Shown one piece after another: positions 5,875-7,925 of a stretch of DNA of 7,925 nt (the first letter of the stretch is position 1; each line of letters starts with the position of its first letter). The notes under the pieces are model-generated. The model was not told the DNA's origin and made no database searches. It was given only the letters and a program-made list of their open reading frames with translations. A program made the position numbers and the translations under genes. Source of the stretch: an uncultured Erysipelotrichaceae bacterium (GTDB taxonomy: Bacteria; Bacillota_I; Bacilli_A; Erysipelotrichales; Erysipelotrichaceae); NCBI GenBank assembly GCA_937893225.1, contig CALBJM010000440.1, positions 1-7,925 of the forward strand. Reading direction: 5' to 3'.

Positions 5875-7431
5875 TTGAAAGATATAAAAACGAAGCAAAA
5901 GGTTTTGTCATTAAAAACAAAGGATGAAAAGAAAAACATGAAGCACTTTATGCTTCAACAAACCATCCACAAAAAAGACACAGCTGCAAAACCACAAACT
6001 GAAAATGATGAACAAACCGCTCCAGCACAAGCAACAAATCAAATCACTTCTACAGCAAAAGAAACTTTGCTTCAAACAATTCATAAATCAAAAAAAATAG
6101 ATTCTACAATTAAAAGACAGATCAAGAAAAAGAAAGAGATTATTCCAACACAACCATTTGAAACTGAAACAATTTCAGTGCAACCAATTCTTTCAAACAG
6201 AAAGAAAGCATCTAATACTTCTTTTGCTAATGTAGTCCCTGCTTCATCCGAATTACAGTCTATTCACTATTCCTTTCTAGCAAGACATCATGTAAAAAGG
6301 AAAATGCAAATGGAAACTGTAAAAGATATTGTTTCTTTATCTCCATTGCAGCAAACTTCACAATTTGCAAAAACCATAATTAACAAATCTTTTAAAACTG
6401 TTAAAACAAGCCTATCCATTTTGAATACGCTTATTTCTTTTGGAACTGGTTTAATTTTATTAATTATAGTCACTCTGTTTATTGGAACATTTAGCGTATT
6501 AGCACAAGATGGTGGTTCCAATAGTCAGATTGTCTCTTTAAGTGAAGAAGTCATTGCCTATGAAGAAACAATTCGTAAATATGCTCAAGATTATGGCATA
6601 GATGACTATGTATCTCTTTTGCAGGCAATTATGATGCAGGAATCTGGTGGTAAAGGAAATGATCCCATGCAATCAAGTGAAAGTGGATACAACACCGAAT
6701 ACCCACAAGTTCCTAATGGCATCACTGATCCAGAATATTCCATACAAGTTGGTGTTCATACATTTGCAGATTGCTTACAAATGGCTCAAGTGCAAAATAC
6801 AAATGATACGGAACATATCTATCTTGCATTACAAGGATATAACTATGGTACAGGATATATTACCTGGGCAATAACTAACTTTAATGGGTATTCAAAATAT
6901 AATGCACAATTATTCTCAGACAATAAAAAAGCAGAACTCCACACCACTGTCTATGGAGAGCCACTCTATGTTGATCATGTCATGCGCTATGTAGGTATTA
7001 CCTTTAGAGGTGGAACAAACCCTAACTTCAATAATATAGAAGCATGGGTGACAAAGAATCCCTATACACAGGCTGGTTTATATGGTCAATGTACCTGGTT
7101 TGCCTGGGGAAGATTCTATGAACTCTACGGATATGATCCAGGGTTCAGAGGTAATGGATGGGATTGTGTAGATCAACTACTTGCTACACATCCTGATAAA
7201 TTTGAAAGATCAACTATCCCTAAATCCGGTTCTGTCTTTTCAGGTATAGGCAGAAACCATGTTGGAATTGTCATCAACTGGGATGGAACAACATTAACTA
7301 TTCAAGATGGAAACTACGATGGCATCACCAATACTTTTGAAGATGCAAAGGCAGATTGGAAAACTGTAACCTATTCTCTAGATGAATTTCGCCAGAGAAT
7401 GAAAGGAGTTGTGTTTGCCAATCCAATATAA
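5875..7431 (+). CDS. Membrane-anchored bifunctional cell-wall hydrolase (lysozyme-like + CHAP domains)
   Basis: A 518-residue conjugation hydrolase starting at TTG. Residues 1-180 form a long basic cytoplasmic region, rich in Lys, Gln and Thr, that repeats a short motif LQ.TIHK at 27-33, 66-71 and (as LQSIHY) 127-132. One membrane helix spans about 184-210. Outside it lies a lysozyme-like muramidase domain (about 224-350), with MMQESGG carrying the probable catalytic Glu256 and ALQGYNYG further on. A CHAP amidase/peptidase domain (about 390-515) follows, with Cys406 in GQCTWFAWGR, His462 in RNHVGIVINWDG and Asn480 in QDGNYDG as the likely triad. All these residues are intact. It corresponds to the CwlT-like hydrolase of Tn1549-type elements (CD1108-like), which opens peptidoglycan for the mating channel. 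Tn916 CwlT instead has an NlpC/P60 domain. It follows virB4 as expected, but after an interruption of 362 bases. Confidence 0.93.
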   Translation: MKDIKTKQKVLSLKTKDEKKNMKHFMLQQTIHKKDTAAKPQTENDEQTAPAQATNQITSTAKETLLQTIHKSKKIDSTIKRQIKKKKEIIPTQPFETETISVQPILSNRKKASNTSFANVVPASSELQSIHYSFLARHHVKRKMQMETVKDIVSLSPLQQTSQFAKTIINKSFKTVKTSLSILNTLISFGTGLILLIIVTLFIGTFSVLAQDGGSNSQIVSLSEEVIAYEETIRKYAQDYGIDDYVSLLQAIMMQESGGKGNDPMQSSESGYNTEYPQVPNGITDPEYSIQVGVHTFADCLQMAQVQNTNDTEHIYLALQGYNYGTGYITWAITNFNGYSKYNAQLFSDNKKAELHTTVYGEPLYVDHVMRYVGITFRGGTNPNFNNIEAWVTKNPYTQAGLYGQCTWFAWGRFYELYGYDPGFRGNGWDCVDQLLATHPDKFERSTIPKSGSVFSGIGRNHVGIVINWDGTTLTIQDGNYDGITNTFEDAKADWKTVTYSLDEFRQRMKGVVFANPI

Positions 7432-7531
7432 TCATGTCTTAAATATCGTTTTAATCAAGTAAAGTATGATAATTCAAAATTGAATATTGCCATCAATTTC
7501 CACTATTTGATAGTACATGTTCAAAAAGAAA

Positions 7532-7563
7532 TAGAGATTACTTACAGTTCATCTCTACTTTTT
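7532..7563. terminator. Bidirectional intrinsic terminator after the hydrolase gene
   Basis: TAGAGAT (7532-7538) pairs perfectly with ATCTCTA (7551-7557) around a 12-base loop. In the + direction CTTTTT follows (7558-7563). In the - direction TTTCTTTTT follows. It can stop the hydrolase transcript and the minus-strand remnant, whose TAG stop lies in the right arm. The 100 bases between 7432 and 7531 show no gene. Confidence 0.6.
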
Positions 7564-7773
7564 ATGTAATACATTTTCTAATACACGTGACAGTTCATCA
7601 ATTTCAATTAGTTTTGATACAAACCCATTCATACCACATTCCAAAGCACTTCTACGATCTTCCTCAAAGGCATTGGCAGTCATAGCTAGAATTGGTATAT
7701 TCTTTAATTCAGGATTATCTAATGCACGAATTCATTTCGTAGCTTCATAGCCATTCATGACTGGCATCTGTAC
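7555..7773 (-). pseudogene. Remnant of a response-regulator receiver domain (C-terminal part of a hybrid sensor kinase)
   Basis: Read on the minus strand, the frame from 7773 to the TAG at 7555 gives VQMPVMNGYEATK-stop-IRALDNPEL, then IPILAMTANAFEEDRR, ALECGMNGFVSK and IDELSRVLENVLHKK. This is the second half of a CheY-like receiver domain, of the kind that ends hybrid histidine kinases in gut Firmicutes. Three defects are visible. The part before VQMP, including the phospho-acceptor Asp that normally precedes it, is missing. A TGA at 7734-7732 interrupts the frame. The conserved Pro after the catalytic Lys (usually KP) is Leu. The conserved Thr of MTA and the Lys of VSK remain. It cannot be functional. 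It is not a normal part of the transfer module. Confidence 0.88.
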
Positions 7774-7925
7774 CTTCAATATTCTAAGAAGGAATTCATC
7801 TGATACAGATTCATCAAGATCTATGGAAATATCACTTTTGTGAATGGTCACAGATTTAGAAGAAGCGGATGTAGTGATTGAATCTGAGGATAGTTCAACA
7901 AATCTGCTTTCTGTCTTTACTGATG
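7774..7925 (-). pseudogene. Probable C-terminal fragment of an IS66-type accessory protein (TnpA-like), cut by the window edge
   Basis: On the minus strand the frame is open from the right edge into the receiver remnant. Its residues include KTESRFVELSS, a Ser/Thr-rich spacer, SVTIHKSDISIDLDES and VSDEFLLRILK. The pattern FVEL ... (V/I)TI..GDI.I.(V/L)....(D/E).LLR.L(K/R)V is that of the C-terminus of the small IS66 TnpA (IS3-OrfA-like) accessory protein. The diagnostic helix-turn-helix would lie beyond the window, so the assignment rests on a short stretch. The usual few terminal residues and stop are replaced by receiver-domain sequence after Lys (7776-7774). Whether the upstream part is intact cannot be seen. 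Confidence 0.45.

Noticed and set aside
6288..6521. Minus-strand 77-codon frame opposite the hydrolase membrane region
   Set aside because: Shadow of the hydrolase; no ribosome binding site or recognisable protein.
7472..7485. Short inverted repeat ATTCAA-AA-TTGAAT after the hydrolase stop
   Set aside because: Only six pairs, all but one A-T pair per arm, with a 2-base loop and no T-run; expected by chance in AT-rich DNA.
1..7925. CRISPR array, tRNA or rRNA genes
   Set aside because: No regularly spaced repeats and no cloverleaf or rRNA-like sequence were seen on either strand.

Overview
The window is an AT-rich stretch of a Gram-positive (Firmicutes-type) integrative conjugative element. 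It carries part of a type IV secretion (mating) module in the gene order of the Tn1549/CTn4-like family: virD4 (3' end) - small VirB2/Maff2-like membrane protein - VirB6/TrbL-like protein - PrgI-family protein - virB4 ATPase - membrane-anchored muramidase/CHAP hydrolase. The AT-rich codon use, the strong AAGGAG-type ribosome binding sites and the gut-clostridial/erysipelotrichial look of the proteins suggest a low-GC anaerobic gut Firmicute. The genus cannot be fixed from this sequence alone.

Layout. Positions 1-1851 hold virD4', the small membrane protein and the VirB6-like protein, tightly packed on the + strand. Positions 1852-2565 hold a RelB/DinJ-RelE/ParE toxin-antitoxin pair with its own consensus-like promoter (TTGATA-N17-TATACT), a tandem 9-base repeat over the -10 box, and a hairpin after the toxin stop. 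It looks like a self-contained cassette placed inside the transfer operon. Positions 2598-5512 resume the operon with an unrecognised 77-residue protein, the PrgI-like protein and VirB4, each overlapping the next. Positions 5513-5874 break the operon: a hairpin, a previously uncounted 56-codon gene on the minus strand (5547-5717) with a good ribosome binding site, and an elaborate inverted repeat (5783-5820). Positions 5875-7431 encode the cell-wall hydrolase, starting at TTG.

Beyond 7431 the expected next genes of the family (DUF4315/DUF4366-type proteins, topoisomerase) are absent. Instead there is a bidirectional terminator-like hairpin and, on the minus strand, decayed sequence. This is the C-terminal part of a response-regulator receiver domain with an in-frame stop and no phospho-acceptor Asp, joined in frame to what looks like the C-terminus of an IS66-type accessory protein. 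The right side therefore looks like a rearranged scar at the end of this block.

Working together: VirD4 couples DNA substrate to the channel. VirB4 powers assembly. The VirB2-, VirB6- and PrgI-like proteins form the membrane channel. The hydrolase opens peptidoglycan. The toxin-antitoxin pair probably stabilises the element. No complete new system is proven. The best candidates for something undescribed are the 56-residue minus-strand protein with its inverted-repeat control region, the 77-residue operon protein, and the toxin-antitoxin cassette inserted in the transfer operon.
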